A stretch of DNA of 48,451 bases from Saksenaea vasiformis B4078 (GCA_000697055.1 JNDT01001771.1:1-48451), one strand, 5' to 3'. Positions 1 through 13,522 are shown, counted from the first letter of the stretch. Program-made: numbers and translations. Notes: generated by a model from the letters alone, not told the origin.

Positions 1-187
1 ACAGAGATCCCCTTCATTTCCCCCACCTTGTTCGAGCGGCTGTAAGGTGGGGTAAGCCCAAAAGTCCGCCATTTTTTCTTTTTCACATGTGAATGATTGA
101 AAAAAAACTGAGTCAGCTTCTATGCTCCTTGCCGTTTATAAGGTCTTCTAACTCATCTGCTTCTTTCCGTATTCCCCCACAAACGTC

Positions 188-1280
<1,093 letters not shown>

Positions 1281-2853
1281 GAATGGATAGAATGAATTCA
1301 AAGGGTCCACGTGGGCATCATTTAGCCTTGTTGTGGATGCAGTAAACAGTGGGTATCATTACAGAATGATACGAATGTTAATAAACAACGTCATTTTTTA
1401 TACTATTCGAGCGAGATGTTTTCTCCATCAGCGTTCCCATTGTCGCACAGGGTACATGTCAAACGGTTTATTTTCCCTCGTGCAACGCCAATACCAAATG
1501 GCTCTTGATTTGCAGTAGATTTATGGCATAGTCACTTGACAGTAGCTGAAGGTACTATAACTGCCAGGTTGCGAGTGGAAAGCTGGTGCAGGAACGTCTA
1601 TCCGTGGCATGCCGTTCATTGAGATTCAATGAATTTCGCCTCAATCAAGCTGAAGTCAACCTGAGACCGCTTCAGGTGGCGCATACAAGCCGAGAAATTT
1701 GGCTACCTATTTGAGTTGTAAATGTTGAAAGGCGCGTCGGACCGTCAGCATTTATGCGGATTTTGCGGTGATTATAGAAAAGGCAGATAGGCAAATGGTG
1801 TATCGCTTGCCTGTAATAATATCTATGGGTGCAATGGCACGGAGTCCATCTGGCCGAACTTGCATAACAGACAAAGTGGGTGTCATTACGCCGCATTGCG
1901 CACACCTCTTATGGCATAGGGACATACGTGTTCCTGAATAACGGGCAGAAGTAAACGCCTGTCAACATTTAATTTTGATACCGGTTAAGCAACGACCAAT
2001 GAGATAGCTGAGGAGCATGCGCCGCTACAAGAGACGGATAAATATTTTTTGCGCAAGCCTGCCCAGTGAGGGATTTCCGGAGTCGTACGACTTTTTTCAA
2101 ACAAGCGAAGCGACCGTAGCTCCGTATTACATGGACGACGCCGCTTTCCTTTTTCTTTTTATTATGCACTGCGTATTTGGGTAAACGTAGAATAATCTTC
2201 CTAAACGCCATGGCGTTTGTGAGAGGGTCTTATCACTTGACTTGTTTCATGGCTGTCTATCTCACTCAACGGCGGACCGGGGTGTCTGTTAGAGTGGTAC
2301 AGGTACGACCAAGGCAAAATGCTCAAGACATTGGGCAGCTGTGTCAAAAACAATGTCTAGCATAAGCGCATCGGTAATCTCACCAAGTTGACTATGAAAA
2401 TGATTTATCTTCTTTGATTTGATGCACAAGACCACAATTTGGATGATACAGATATTGACTACTTTGTCAACATGGGAGACATGATCATCTATGCCAATCC
2501 TTCGAGAGAAAAAGCCACCTTTCTTTTGTGGTACAGCATCATCAACGTCGTGGGTATAAACCCCGCCTTCTAAACCTTAAAAAGTTTGCTTATCTTTATG
2601 ACTCATTTCCGAAGATCAAAGATTTTTTAATCAATCACATTACCCCAACAGCTCAAGAAATGAGTTTGTGATTTATGGCAGCAGTTTATGGTACTGATTA
2701 AATCTGCTTAGGCTATAGCACACCTAGGGTGATGGTAGAGGTGAAGTTAAGATGAGGCAAATTTATGGATGTCTTTAAATTGAACCTCCGCCAAAATTTT
2801 TTTTGTTGTTGTTTCGATAGGACAGGGACGTCCCTTTCTTCTTTTTTCTTCCT
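1281..2853. other. intergenic region with no resolvable gene
   Basis: About 1.6 kb between the nitronate monooxygenase stop and the carrier promoter. All six frames are broken. A short open stretch near 2430-2572 (MGDMIIYANPSREKATF and neighbours) could be a fossil exon or transposon scrap, but I do not recognise it. A small perfect hairpin (TTCATTGA/TCAATGAA) lies near 1613-1631. Confidence 0.5.
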
Positions 2854-2900
2854 TCTCTCTCTCTCTCTCTCTCTTCTTCACCAACGCCGTCCTTCTGAAC
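2854..2900 (+). promoter_or_regulatory. pyrimidine-rich leader of the mitochondrial carrier gene
   Basis: A TC repeat (near 2854-2874) followed by TCTTCACCAACGCCG runs up to the ATG at 2901. CT-rich tracts directly before the start are common in the 5' leaders of highly expressed fungal genes. This is a compositional call only; no TATA box was found close by. Confidence 0.4.
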
Positions 2901-4196
2901 ATGTCTCCCCCTATTGCCGGAAAGAATCAATCCGAGTCTGGTGTTGCTCGTTTTGCTGGAAGCGCCAGTTCCGGTATTCTCGAACTCCTTCTATTCCACC
3001 CCGTTGATACCGTCGCAAAGCGTCTGATGAGCAATCAATCAAAGGTATACTATTTAAATTTGGCTTGAAAAGTAGTATCTGATCTTATTTTTCTCCATTT
3101 CAGGTTTACGTACCAACCCAATCCTTTGCTGCCAACAAAGCGGCATTAGACAAAGTCGTGTTCAAGGCAAGTCCAAAAAAAAAAGGAAAATCATGAAAAT
3201 AGATAGATAGCTGATGGAGAACGAGATTAGGAGGCGGCCAATCAACCCTTTTTGAAGAAATATGCTTCGCTTTTCCCTGGTCTTGGATTCGCCGCAGGAT
3301 ACAAGGTCGCTCAGCGAGTGTACAAATTCGGTGGACAGCCTTTTGTGAAGGATTACTTGAACCAGCATCACAAGGATCTCTTCACCTCTGCCTTTGGTGA
3401 GAAGACAGGCAAAACCATCATGCACGCCACTGCTGGCAGGTAAGCTTACAGCAACAACTTCCATTGAGAGAGTGTGTGAGTTACTGAACTCTTTTTGTCT
3501 TTAACAAAAAGTTTGGTCGGTATTGGTGAAATTGCCTTGCTCCCTTTGGATGTTTTGAAGATTAAGAGACAGACAAACCCTGAAGCTTTCCGTGGTCGTG
3601 GCTTCTTGACCATTGTGAAGGATGAAGGCATGGGCCTGTATCGGTAAGCGATCTCTCTTGCTGAGTTGGAAAAAGATACTGATTGGGTGGGGAAAATTTC
3701 AGTGGTGCTGGATGGACTGCAGCCCGTAACGCGCCTGGATCTTTCGCTCTCTTTGGTGGATCTGCATTTGTGAAGGAATATGTCTTCTCCCTCAAGGATT
3801 ACAACAATGCTACCTTCTTCCAAAACTTCTGTGCCTCCATTGGTGGTGCCGTCGCTTCCATCACCGTGGCTGCTCCCTTGGATGTTGTTAAGACCCGTAT
3901 CCAGAACCGCAACTTCGAGAATCCCGAATCCGGTATCAACATCATTAAGGATTTGATCAAGAAGGAAGGTTTTGGCGGTTTCTTCAAGGGATTGACTCCG
4001 AAGATCCTGGTGGTAAGTTTCTGCAGATTAGCCCTTATTCAGATGACTTGAGTTATTGACAATGCGCCATTGTGCACGCATGTACATATAGGTGGGTCCT
4101 AAGCTTATTTTCAGCTTCACCATTGCCCAACAACTGATTCCCGTGTTCCACCGCGCTTTCTCTGGAGAACCCAAGGAGAAGTTAGCCATCGCTTAA
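2901..4196 (+). CDS. GGC1: mitochondrial GTP/GDP carrier (GGC1-like), 6 exons, 320 aa
   Basis: Inner-membrane carrier of the SLC25 family that imports GTP and exports GDP. Exons are 2901-3044, 3104-3166, 3231-3439, 3512-3643, 3703-4012 and 4092-4196; they sum to 963 nt and stay in frame. The three carrier repeats are visible: HPVDTVAKRLM near residue 33, LPLDVLKIKRQTNPE in exon 4 and APLDVVKTRIQNRN in exon 5. The stretches FPGLGFAAGYK, RVYKFGGQPF, WTAARNAPGSFALFGG and FKGLTPK are typical of the yeast GGC1 subgroup rather than of other carriers. Length is close to the yeast protein (about 300 aa). Intron 2 (3167-3230) begins GCAAGT, so it is GC-AG. The other four introns are GT-AG. The gene follows a TC-rich leader and is followed by an AATAAA at 4288. 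Confidence 0.93.
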
Positions 4197-4287
4197 ACAA
4201 CCAACCCTCTTCGATAGACATTCTACTTCATTCTTCTGTTTCTTTTTTTTTCTCTTATTATGTACAATGTACTATGTTGTCTGTACA

Positions 4288-4293
4288 AATAAA
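4288..4293 (+). terminator. polyadenylation signal of the carrier gene
   Basis: AATAAA 92 bases after the carrier stop codon, in a T-rich 3' region. It is the first canonical signal downstream of the gene. Confidence 0.6.
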
Positions 4294-5321
4294 ATTATAA
4301 TGTGATTGATATGTGCGTGATGATGGTAGATGTACGAATTGTTTGCGGAAATATTTGGGAATTGTCATACATAGCTCTCAAAACATTGGTCAAAAATGGA
4401 AAGCGTGATGCCATCACGCAGAATCTGGAGTGTGTTACGGCTGACAAGGCAGATATCAACGCGTTTTTGAGGGACAAGCCTACGGTTATAAATACATAGA
4501 ACAAAATAAATCCCGCTTTTCTTCGGTTTTCTTCTGTTTTTGTCTTTAATTCCGTGTGTTCCTGAATTGCAAGAAGGATATCAAAGAGTAAGAAGGATAG
4601 GAAAAGGGAGGGAAAAAAATAAGCTCTAAAACAAGATCTACTTGTGTGCCGACCAGCCACAGTGGCACAAAGCTGCAAGACAACAATATTTATTAATAGT
4701 ATGACCAGTTTCATACACGTGGCGTTAGTGTATGTCTGTTTTCATATGAATTGGTGTGTGCGCCAGGGACGTAAGAAGAGAAATGCTATATTAGTAGTGA
4801 CCAAAGTGGCAGCCACCAATAAGAAACGTAGGAAGGCAACCGGGGATTAGGACGCGATGTAGTACAATGCACGTTATAAATAGACGGACAAAAAAAACTT
4901 TTTTTTTCGTGGCCACGGGTTAAGAATAAAAACTTATGCGCACGGGCATTCCGTTAAATCTATCACGGACGATCGGTCCATCGGGTCCGGTTCTTCCGAA
5001 GGTGTTCATGTCATGGTTGACAGAATGCATAGCTTGTTTTTTCGTTCATTTGCAAGAGGATGTTATTATCGTATATTAATATAAGTGCCTACTATGACGT
5101 TTTAGTGGGAGAAAGAGTGTTGTAATGGACCCTAGATTCAAAAGAGGATGAGGGTGAATTAAGGGGGGGGAACGTTTAGATGTGGCTATTTTTGTTATGA
5201 TCCAAATTTAGAATCCCGTGCAACGGCTTACCTATTCTTTGCTGTTCTTTTTTTTGTTGACTTTTTTTTCTCTCCGCATTGCTTTTGGCGCTTACCCGAT
5301 TTGGAACGGTCACCAGAAGAG
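4294..5321. other. intergenic region, nothing recognised
   Basis: About 1 kb with only short open stretches in all frames and no family similarity I can see. It ends in the T-rich promoter region of the next gene. Confidence 0.5.
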
Positions 5322-5329
5322 TATAAATA
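5322..5329 (+). promoter_or_regulatory. TATA box of the orphan coiled-coil gene
   Basis: TATAAATA 46 bases before the ATG at 5375. The same octamer stands 52-60 bases before both hAT transposase starts in this window (13523 and 43086), which supports it as a genuine core promoter element here. Confidence 0.7.
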
Positions 5330-5374
5330 AGGAGCGCAAACTCTTTTTTAAGTTTCCAACAAACAAAAATTACA

Positions 5375-6160
5375 ATGACCATGTCTTCCACTACCACAAA
5401 AGCCAAGTCTTTCAAATGGGCAACCCAACGTGTTAATATACGTTCCAACCGTACGCCAAAGCGTACTATCAACAACAGCACTAAATCACGTATCTCTAAA
5501 CCCAAGCCGAAGAAGCAGCTCAGTGAGCTTGAACTTATCGACACCGAACTGGCTTTCGCTTACGATACATTGGCCACCATCAATGTGCATTACGGTAGTT
5601 TGAAACACGCTTACACTGAATTCAAGCCAAATGCAGAAGAACCTGCAGACGCGTTGCAACTTTGCGACAAAGAAAGAGAACTATTAACGGCTTACGATGA
5701 TCTCGGATTACAAGTCACCCACCTCGAAAGGAAGATTGTCAAACTCGAAAAACGTTTTATTCAGCTTTGTTCTGAAAAAGCAAAACCAGCACTTCCCGAT
5801 CCAATCGATACGACGACAAACAGAAACGAAATTCCCGAATTGTCGCCAACAGATAGCGAGTTGACGTTCTTTGCATCTCCTACTTCCACAACTACCACAG
5901 CAGACTTTTTCCCTCCTCCTCCTCAACCCCCTTGCCCGCTTCCACTCTCGTCCGTACCACACGCCGAAGAATATAGCCACGAGATGAATGCGTTGATCGC
6001 AAAGACCGATTTTACCTTACCCTACTTCGATACCTACTCTTCTACTCCCTATCAACCGTCACTTTCCTATCCTTCAACATGCGATTCTCTATCTGCTTCC
6101 TTCGCTTATGCCAATTCCCTTCCTTGCTATCCTACTTGGTCTACTAGTGGCAGCATATAA
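5375..6160 (+). CDS. orphan coiled-coil protein, 261 aa, single exon
   Basis: I do not recognise a family. The start at 5375 (TACAATGACC) has a TATA box 46 bases upstream; a second in-frame ATG follows at 5381. Residues 1-55 are basic and rich in Ser, Thr, Lys and Arg (TPKRTINNSTKSRISKPKPK), so nuclear targeting is possible. Residues about 57-145 are helical with heptad-like spacing (LSELELIDTELAFAYDTLAT, LTAYDDLGLQVTHLERKIVK) and should form a coiled coil. The C-terminal half is low complexity: acidic and Pro/Ser/Thr-rich, with a PPPPQPPCPLP run and a Tyr/Ser/Pro tail. The codon pattern and clean open frame argue for a real gene. A basic-plus-coiled-coil-plus-Pro-rich layout would fit a regulatory or scaffolding protein, but that is only inference. 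Confidence 0.75.
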   Translation: MTMSSTTTKAKSFKWATQRVNIRSNRTPKRTINNSTKSRISKPKPKKQLSELELIDTELAFAYDTLATINVHYGSLKHAYTEFKPNAEEPADALQLCDKERELLTAYDDLGLQVTHLERKIVKLEKRFIQLCSEKAKPALPDPIDTTTNRNEIPELSPTDSELTFFASPTSTTTTADFFPPPPQPPCPLPLSSVPHAEEYSHEMNALIAKTDFTLPYFDTYSSTPYQPSLSYPSTCDSLSASFAYANSLPCYPTWSTSGSI

Positions 6161-8879
6161 TTCCATTCACTTTTTGTTTTTGTATATCTCTCTTTCTTTC
6201 ATTTCATTTTATTTTCTGTCTATACCCCTTTGCTGCTTGTTACAGTATCCTTCTTTTTTTATTTTTTATTTTCATCTACATGCACTTACGCACATCAAAA
6301 ACCTAGCATCATTTTCTCTTTCTGCTTTTAGTTCTTTTGATTTATGGCATACTTCTTTTTTTTCTTTTTTTTTCTTTTTTTTTTCTAGGATATCCTGCAT
6401 TCTATGTTTTATTTTTGTTTATTCGATCGATCAAAACTTCATGAAACCCTCATTCTCTTATTTCTCTCTTGCATATGTATCACAATAGAATAAAAAAACT
6501 AAAACATGAATTTTATCATTGTAACATGACGGGTTTCCTTTTCTTAAACTCCTTGAAAGATCAGCAATGAAAAACAAAGAAAAGTTAGAAAGGAGAATAT
6601 GTCTCCTTTTTTTTTGTTGGAAACTCCACATTTCTTACCATGCGGAATCACTGTCGTTACACAATGTCAGGACCCTTCCATATCTCCGAGATTGTATTAA
6701 CTATCTGTCATCCAATTCATCTTTCGGAAGATATCTCGGTGTGCATCATCCATTGTTAACCTGTGTAACGAATGGAAACCAACCAATCAGTCTCCGAGCG
6801 ACGGATTAAGCCACAAAGTTGCAGGCATACGTCGTTGACTCCCTTCAGTCATATTTTCCCCCCACGTGTAGCGATGATGTGCTTGATGCTCGTTTGTTTA
6901 CTAACACAGCCTCAAAAATGATACATGCATAAAAATAGGTAAAACAGATCATGTTGCATTTAATCCAATTAGGAATCTGAAAGATTACCCCAAAAAGACA
7001 AGTTATTCCAAAAACATGTGGCTCGGTCTGCTGTTAGAATGCAGTAAAACGGCCTTCTACTTCCGGGAACATGCAAAACGGAATGTAACAATGGAAGTGG
7101 CGATGTTTCGGCAAAACGAAATTAGGAGAAGGCAACACTATTTCACATAAATGTAATACGGGCATTCCGAAGAAAAAATGGCCCCTATCGGAACAATTGA
7201 AGATCTTCAGGGTCATCGTTTTTTAAAATCATCCATGGTTCTGAACAGGTATTACGACATACTTCATTTCCACGAGCTGGCTATTGGAACAGCCTAATCG
7301 GCCGTCAGAGTGCACGCTCACGCTGACATGCTGCCTCGTATAGCATTGTCGTTTCACGAAATCAGTATGCCATCAAGGTAGTAGTAATTTCCCAGCTATA
7401 CCGTGTTTGTTAACGTTTGCCTCGTTTTCTTTTTTTTTCTTTGTTTTGCCTTGGGATTAGCAAAAGCAAAAGGAGAATAGTATATTGTTTTAAGAGGATC
7501 ATTCAATTGCTTTCCCTTTAAACTGCTCTTTTTGAGCCTATTATAGATGGCTCATTTGAACACGCCTATGCTCTTTTCCTGTTGATTAATCGTAGATCTC
7601 GGCAGAAAGTAATCAAAAACGACAGAGATAGAAAATTCGGACGCATACCACATTACAACTATGACGTAAAAGTACGTCTCTTGTTTGTTTATCAAGTTCT
7701 TTGTCGAAACCAATCATTTTCATCCTTCCTTAAGTCTCAAGTGATCATTCTGTCTGATGCAACAGAAAATCTCATGTGCATCCAAGATTTGTCACCAATG
7801 GGTTACTGCCGACTTGCATACGGAATTTAGAATTCATCGATGACGTTCCCGAAAGATATTGCCATTTTGTCAACGCTTGAAAGTATCGTCGGGTACGAGC
7901 CTATTGCAGTATATTCCCGAATGCCGAATGTCCTCACTGCGTTTCCAGTGGTTGTTGTTATATCCATATCAGGAAAATATACAAGCATAAGAGAAAACAC
8001 GTTTCAATAAACTTGATGATTGGCTCAATCTCAGTAAACGCCTTGACCTAGGGCGTATCACTGCAAGCAACATTTCATATATCAGCCATCCATTTCCCTC
8101 ATTTTTAGTGATCATTTATCATGCTTATGTAAACCCCTCAACACGTCCCTGTGGAAAAATCGCATATCTGAAGAGCACAATAAATTATGTTCTGGCTCCG
8201 TTTCATATACAAACTTCAGCGTATCAGATCCCACAATGGACCGATTCTATCTTGCGAAGTCACTGGAACCGAAAAGATGAGTTTCATTGGTTCACAATGC
8301 TGCAGGTTGACAATGACCAAGCATATACGGTCTTGGCTTTTTCTGTTTCAATGCACTTAATTACGTCTTAACCTTGCCACACCCAAATTGGGCGCCAAAA
8401 TACCAAAAGTGATCTGAAACTTTTTTTCCTTAGCAATAGTTTCCAAAGATAGTAATCACTCGGGTCGAAAAACCCGTTATGACATTTGATTGATCCCGCC
8501 ACTGCTGTTGTGGGGCAATACAGATACTGTTCTGAGATTCTGCCCGAAATATCGGTATACTTGAAAGGTAATTATACTACAGAGGTAAACTTATCAATCG
8601 TTGGGGGCGTCGGCAGTACGCATCATTTCAGCCGCGAATCTACTAGTGTTAAGTCATATCTTTATCCTCTTCCTTTCCCGTTACATAGAAGCTATTTGGT
8701 ATAAACCCAAAAATAAGTTTTACATTGGGAAACGGTCTCTTGTGTGATTTACTTTGAGTGTTTCATGAACTCAAGGGCGCTTTTTGCTTTATTATTCTAG
8801 TTCGTGGAGATAAGGCTCCCTTAATATCCCAATGGGTGAATGCGTTTCAAATAACGTGACGTGTGATGGGAATCTAAAG
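6161..8879. other. AT-rich intergenic region without a resolvable gene
   Basis: A T-rich 3' region (6161-6490) is followed by 2.4 kb in which open frames do not exceed about 90 codons and show no family motif. The longest open pieces, near 7590-7830 and 8108-8371, are candidates for decayed transposon exons but cannot be assigned. Confidence 0.45.
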
Positions 8880-9190
8880 GAAACATGGAGGCCTTTTCTC
8901 TTTTCTTCGGCTCTGCCTCTCTTCTTAATATCCTTGGTAAGGATGCCAGTTCATTGCATACACGAGATAATTCATGTTTTTTAGCCTATTGTTTATCTTG
9001 CATGATCTCTGTGCCAGACTGTCTTGGCCATTGTAAATGGTGTCATCCCTTGGCATTACTTATCTTCCGCAATAGATGGCTGGACGCTGCACCACGTCAA
9101 GTACTCTGCTTGCGTTACACGTTGCACCGGCCTTTGTTGTTGAAAACTCCGTAGATCTTGGCGTGCATCTGTCGCACGCCAAGGCTAACC
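8880..9190 (+). repeat. dispersed spliced-repeat family, copy E (5' half)
   Basis: Matches copy A (35.6-36.1 kb) over its 5' half. Shared landmarks, in order, are the ATG region, the TTCGGCTCTG block, a donor-like CTTG/GTAAGGATG at 8937, TTGCATGATCTCTGTGCC, TGTCTTGGCC and a stretch of about 45 bases around TCTTCCGCAATAGAT. The acceptor AG used in copies A, C and D is mutated here. The 3' half is missing. Confidence 0.65.
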
Positions 9191-9634
9191 TTTGGGTTAA
9201 GTAAAATGATAAGGTATTATCCCATTTAGTACTCATAGTATCTTCCGAGTTACTCATGAAAAAGGTACAGAACTAATTCCGAATAAAATAATTTATGTTG
9301 TGAATGGTATTTATCTTGGTACATGTTCGGGTCCAATACCGTGTCAAACATTCAGTCTGTTGCAGCTTTGGGCTGACGTTCATGTGAACGTTGAGTGGAT
9401 GTAACTCAGAGCAATGATGGGAGGACCTAGGTTCAAAGATTGATGAGGTGTGACATGATCAACAAAAGGTTCTCTGTAATCTATAGATGATGAAGGCGGT
9501 CGTATTGGTTTGTGCGCCATGCAGGATAATGAGGCGAAATACTGGATTTTGAGTGAACATCTGCATCAAATATATATTATGTGATTGTTCAAGCCGAATA
9601 GCTTTTTCACTGGGAGGTAGATCATTCTGCGTTC
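9191..9634. other. intergenic region between two copies of the dispersed repeat
   Basis: No gene is visible. A short inverted repeat (ACGTTCA/TGAACGT) sits near 9377-9392. Confidence 0.4.
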
Positions 9635-9915
9635 ATCCAAGGAATAGTTCGTGCCTGGATAACCTTTTTTTTTAATTAAAGTGGCAGCTATGCCCTTCGG
9701 GGGCAAGCGAATTGACATCAAATATCTTCCGTTTACTACCCGTGAATGATTCTTTATGCTGCACCAATAAATTTTGCGTCCATCTAGGGACCAAGTTGAT
9801 GTAAGTAGAGCATTGTTTTATCGACAGTTTATATACTGATAACCGCATATCTTATCTCCTCCTTAGCATAAACCTGGCTCTTGATGGACGCAAAATTTAC
9901 ATAGAGTACCGTAAA
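9635..9915 (+). repeat. dispersed spliced-repeat family, copy F (internally deleted)
   Basis: Starts with the upstream repeat motif GTGCCTGGATAACC seen in copy C, then jumps over a T-run to the TGCCCTTCGGGGGCA hairpin and the complete 3' half. It has TTTATGCTGC, the arm AAATTTTGCGTCCATC, a 66-nt intron-like segment (9801-9866, GTAAGT to CTTAG), the opposite arm GATGGACGCAAAATTT and the end ATTCAATAAATAG. The two arms are perfect 16-bp inverted repeats. Confidence 0.7.
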
Positions 9916-12053
9916 AGGAAGATCATTCAATAAATAGTATGAGACTGATAACAATTCTCAAATAGGGAACGCAAGGTTACCGATACGCTTTATTTGAAAA
10001 TAGATGTCGCAAACAAACAGAACGACGTCGCAGATATGAAATGAGTGATACCGCCAAATGCAGTAAAGGCAAAGTAGACCAGGAAATATGTAAAAAATGG
10101 AAGCGGTAAAATGAGTACTTATTTTCAACTATTTCCTGTTGATCTACGTACGCAAAGCTGTTTTCACCGCATTGTGGGGGCCAACACCTCACACCATCAC
10201 GCCATGGGTTTTGTTCGACAAGTTATAAAAAGAAAAGTTACACGCCGCTCAAAGACACTTCACAATCATTGTCTAACACATTATAAATAGTGTAATATGT
10301 ATTTATCTGAGTTTTATATATCACGCAAGTACATTTCCTCATCAACGACATAGTCCATAGGTTCAGGACAGCAACGTTTATGAACAGCGTGACCCTGGCC
10401 CTCTTTGTAAAAGAAATTGACCAATCATTTCGAAATGTGAGATTGTATACACGGATGGATATTTGACTTATCACCAAGAGAAAAATTTTCTGGGTATATA
10501 CGACTTCTACTCTTGTTAACTCGCGACTTCATAATGGACAACGCAGCGACATCAATTTTAGGAAATAGTATACAGCGAAATCGGATTTTGATTCTCTTTT
10601 CGAAATTGGTAATACTACCGAGTCCGTCGATTTAATGATATCAGTCAGGACTGCAAATTCAGCTGCGGGATCAGGGTGGGTAGATGCATTCTATTATGTA
10701 ACGACTGCATTCGTTTCGTTAGCTTTGTTCCTATTACTACTGCCTGTGGCTTCTGACATCTTGTGTAACTGTAGTAATAACCAAGCAGGCTTAGCCAAGG
10801 CGTTTTTATTTACATAGTTGGTGCGTCTATGTTCAGTCACCGTATTCGGCATATTATGCACTTACCCGTGCGCTGCAATTTGCCAGTGGCACAGGGCGAA
10901 AGACACTTACATGTAACGCGACAATTGCACAACTATGCAGCAGGTTAGAGATGGTTATGAGCAAGGCGATTGACAAAGGATAGGAGGGACGAGTACGACG
11001 CTTAGCAAGGGCATCAGTATAGATGGCTTGAAGTTCATTTTAAGTGCCAAACTCCGAAGGGGATGCAAAGCGGTGAACTTCATGAAAGATAACGAGAGTT
11101 TGCGTCAGATGTTCATCCATGATTGATTGAACTTGCTCAACACACAACCAATAAGGTATACTTCATCTGGCACGGATGATGGCAGGAATAAAGTCAGAGT
11201 ATGAATGCGATAAGAGACAGCGGAACGCTTATCCACAAAATGTCTGAGGTTGAAACCGAATGGGGTCGTAAAGACAAGCAAGATAAAGTAGTCGCATCGT
11301 GACATGTTTGGAACAATTGAAGATGATGGATCTTCCGAAGGTGATCTTGATCGTGCGTGGTAGATAGTTGTCGAGTGGGTCCGAGCTCCGCGACACGAAA
11401 CGAAGTAGACGTAGAAAAAATCGATTTAGATTGGACGTAAAAAGGGTGAGTGAGTGGAGTCCTGCAACACACCACGCTCTGTGTGGTAGCCCTAGATGAG
11501 CAATTTGGCAACACACCTTTACCGAGACACCACTAAACGCAAATGCGTACCAGATGGAACAATAGCGGAGGCGCATAGATTTCACATGAAGATGCAGATC
11601 CACATCTAAAGACCGATTACAAGTTATCTCAGCAACCCAAATCCACTAGCCAGGTCCAAGATCAGAATCCCCGGAGTAATAGAATAATAATAAGGACAGA
11701 CGCATAAACAACTATAACCATCTTTTGTTTTTACACCAGAACAAGGGAAGGTCTCAAAAGATTTTTTTTTCTGTCAATAACGACTAAACGATCGAAACTC
11801 ATAATCGTGAGGGACGTTACTGCCAACGATGCCTTCGAACGTGTTAATATCGAATGCCAGCACCGTATTCCAAAGTCTTAGACCGTGATTATCCAACCAT
11901 CCTTTGAAGCTGATTCGTCTTTGGTGTACCGTGCACATTGCCTGTAAATCCAGCCAAACACATGTTGATGTCACCGAGGATTGGTGTACGTTCATCCATC
12001 TGAATTTCCTCGTAATCTGGTTGTGCAATGGATGGAGAAAAGTGAGGTGCAAG
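9916..12053. other. intergenic region, nothing recognised
   Basis: 2.1 kb with short open stretches only, on both strands. Nothing matched a family I know and no RNA gene was recognised. Confidence 0.45.
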
Positions 12054-12054
12054 T

Positions 12055-12215
12055 AGGGGTCGGCAAAATATTCGTATATTCGTATTCGTTCGTATTCGTT
12101 CGTCTAAAGAATGAATACGAATAAGTATTTTAGTTTGACGAATGAATACGAATATTCGTTCGTCAGCTACGAACGAATACGAATATGAAATTCATATTCG
12201 AATTCTATACTCATT
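12055..12215. repeat. left subterminal ATTCG array of hAT copy 1
   Basis: Many copies of ATTCG and its complement CGAAT in both orientations, often as GTATTCGTTCG or CGAATACGAAT, directly inside the terminal inverted repeat. Clusters of short subterminal repeats bind the transposase in hAT elements. The right-end counterpart has drifted to ATTCA/TGAAT. Confidence 0.75.
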
Positions 12216-13522
12216 CGTCTCAATCGACTGTCATTGGAATTGCAGATGAACGCATTTCACTCTTTGCTTTTTTATTTAAAAAAATATCTTTTCTTTAGTA
12301 GTTAGAAACTTAAAACCGGAAAGTTAAAGTAGAAGACAAGTTTGCACAGCATTGCATAAGAATGTAACAGTAATGTATTGCTAGAAGTTTGCGTTTGTAA
12401 TTGCCGGTCTTATAATTATTAATTGCGCAAAGTAGACAATTGACAATCACCGAATCTTTTTGGCGTAGCGCGTTTCATAATACAATGTACTAGAAATTAC
12501 CATTAGTCAAGTGTAGCTGAGTCAAAGGTTCCAATGCATAAAAAGTGTCAGATTCGGGGCAGGTCATGTCAAAATCTGATGACTGAAGTCCAAAGAAAAA
12601 GAAAGGCGTACTCAATTAACTTAGAATCAGTAGTATTTATGAGTGCAGACAACGTATGCATAATTGAATTACTCGCAGCAGAGAGAAGATGACAGTAAAA
12701 AGATAGCAGTAGAAAAGACAAGATGGCGAAAATGGAAAGCGGTCAAAAAAAGAAACGAAGAACAAAAAGGAAAGGAAAAAAGCAAGACGCGCCGCATCAC
12801 CAAAAATTCTTTTATTCAGGCATACCGTTTGTAATTGCGTTGTAAGCCTCACTTCAATAAACTCCGTCTATTCGTATTAATATGCCGCTGAAGCCATATA
12901 TACAGACAACTTTGCAATCGCAAAAAAAGAATTATTGTTGTTTGAATTGAGATGAATCAGTTAACTGTCGCGGCAAGCCTGATTCAAATAAAGTCATAAT
13001 CTCATTGACTTGATTCACTTAACTGGAGTCATCAAATTGCGAGATCTTCATAAGGTGCAAAAAAGAAACTTAATGTGATATAAGATAAAGCCGGCAAGGT
13101 GGACGTGATGACATAAAACGGTTCAAAAAATTCGCGCAAAAAAAATTGAGGAGGGCCGCGTGCTATTATGAATGATTACGATTATCTCTGGAATTGCTGA
13201 GACCATGTAGCTGATACATCCAGATTATCAGCAACCATTTGAGATGTCCAGCTGTAATGTAACTGCCTTTAAAGATGAATGCCAAGTATGGCGATATCAT
13301 AGATGATAACAATGAGGCCGATCTTCAATTAACGGATCAAGTGTTACACGATCCGCTGTTACTGATGGCCATGGACGGATTTGGGTATTAAGCAAAGATG
13401 ACTTGATACTCAGTTTGAAGACATGCGTCGTTTGATCAAAGATAGTTCATATTTTTAGAAATAAGCTGGATTATCATGACGTTAGATTGAGATGATCACA
13501 AAAGCGAATTCTCTCCAAGTAG
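12216..13522. other. 5' non-coding interior of hAT copy 1
   Basis: 1.3 kb between the left array and the transposase promoter. It is AT-rich with no open frame of note, and it probably belongs to the transposon body. Confidence 0.5.

Noticed and set aside
3446..3823. 125-codon minus-strand frame inside the carrier gene
   Set aside because: Antisense to exons 4 and 5 of the GGC1-like gene.
6108..6488. 126-codon frame rich in Phe, Leu and Ser
   Set aside because: A product of the T-rich 3' region after the orphan gene; hydrophobic composition without a gene signal.
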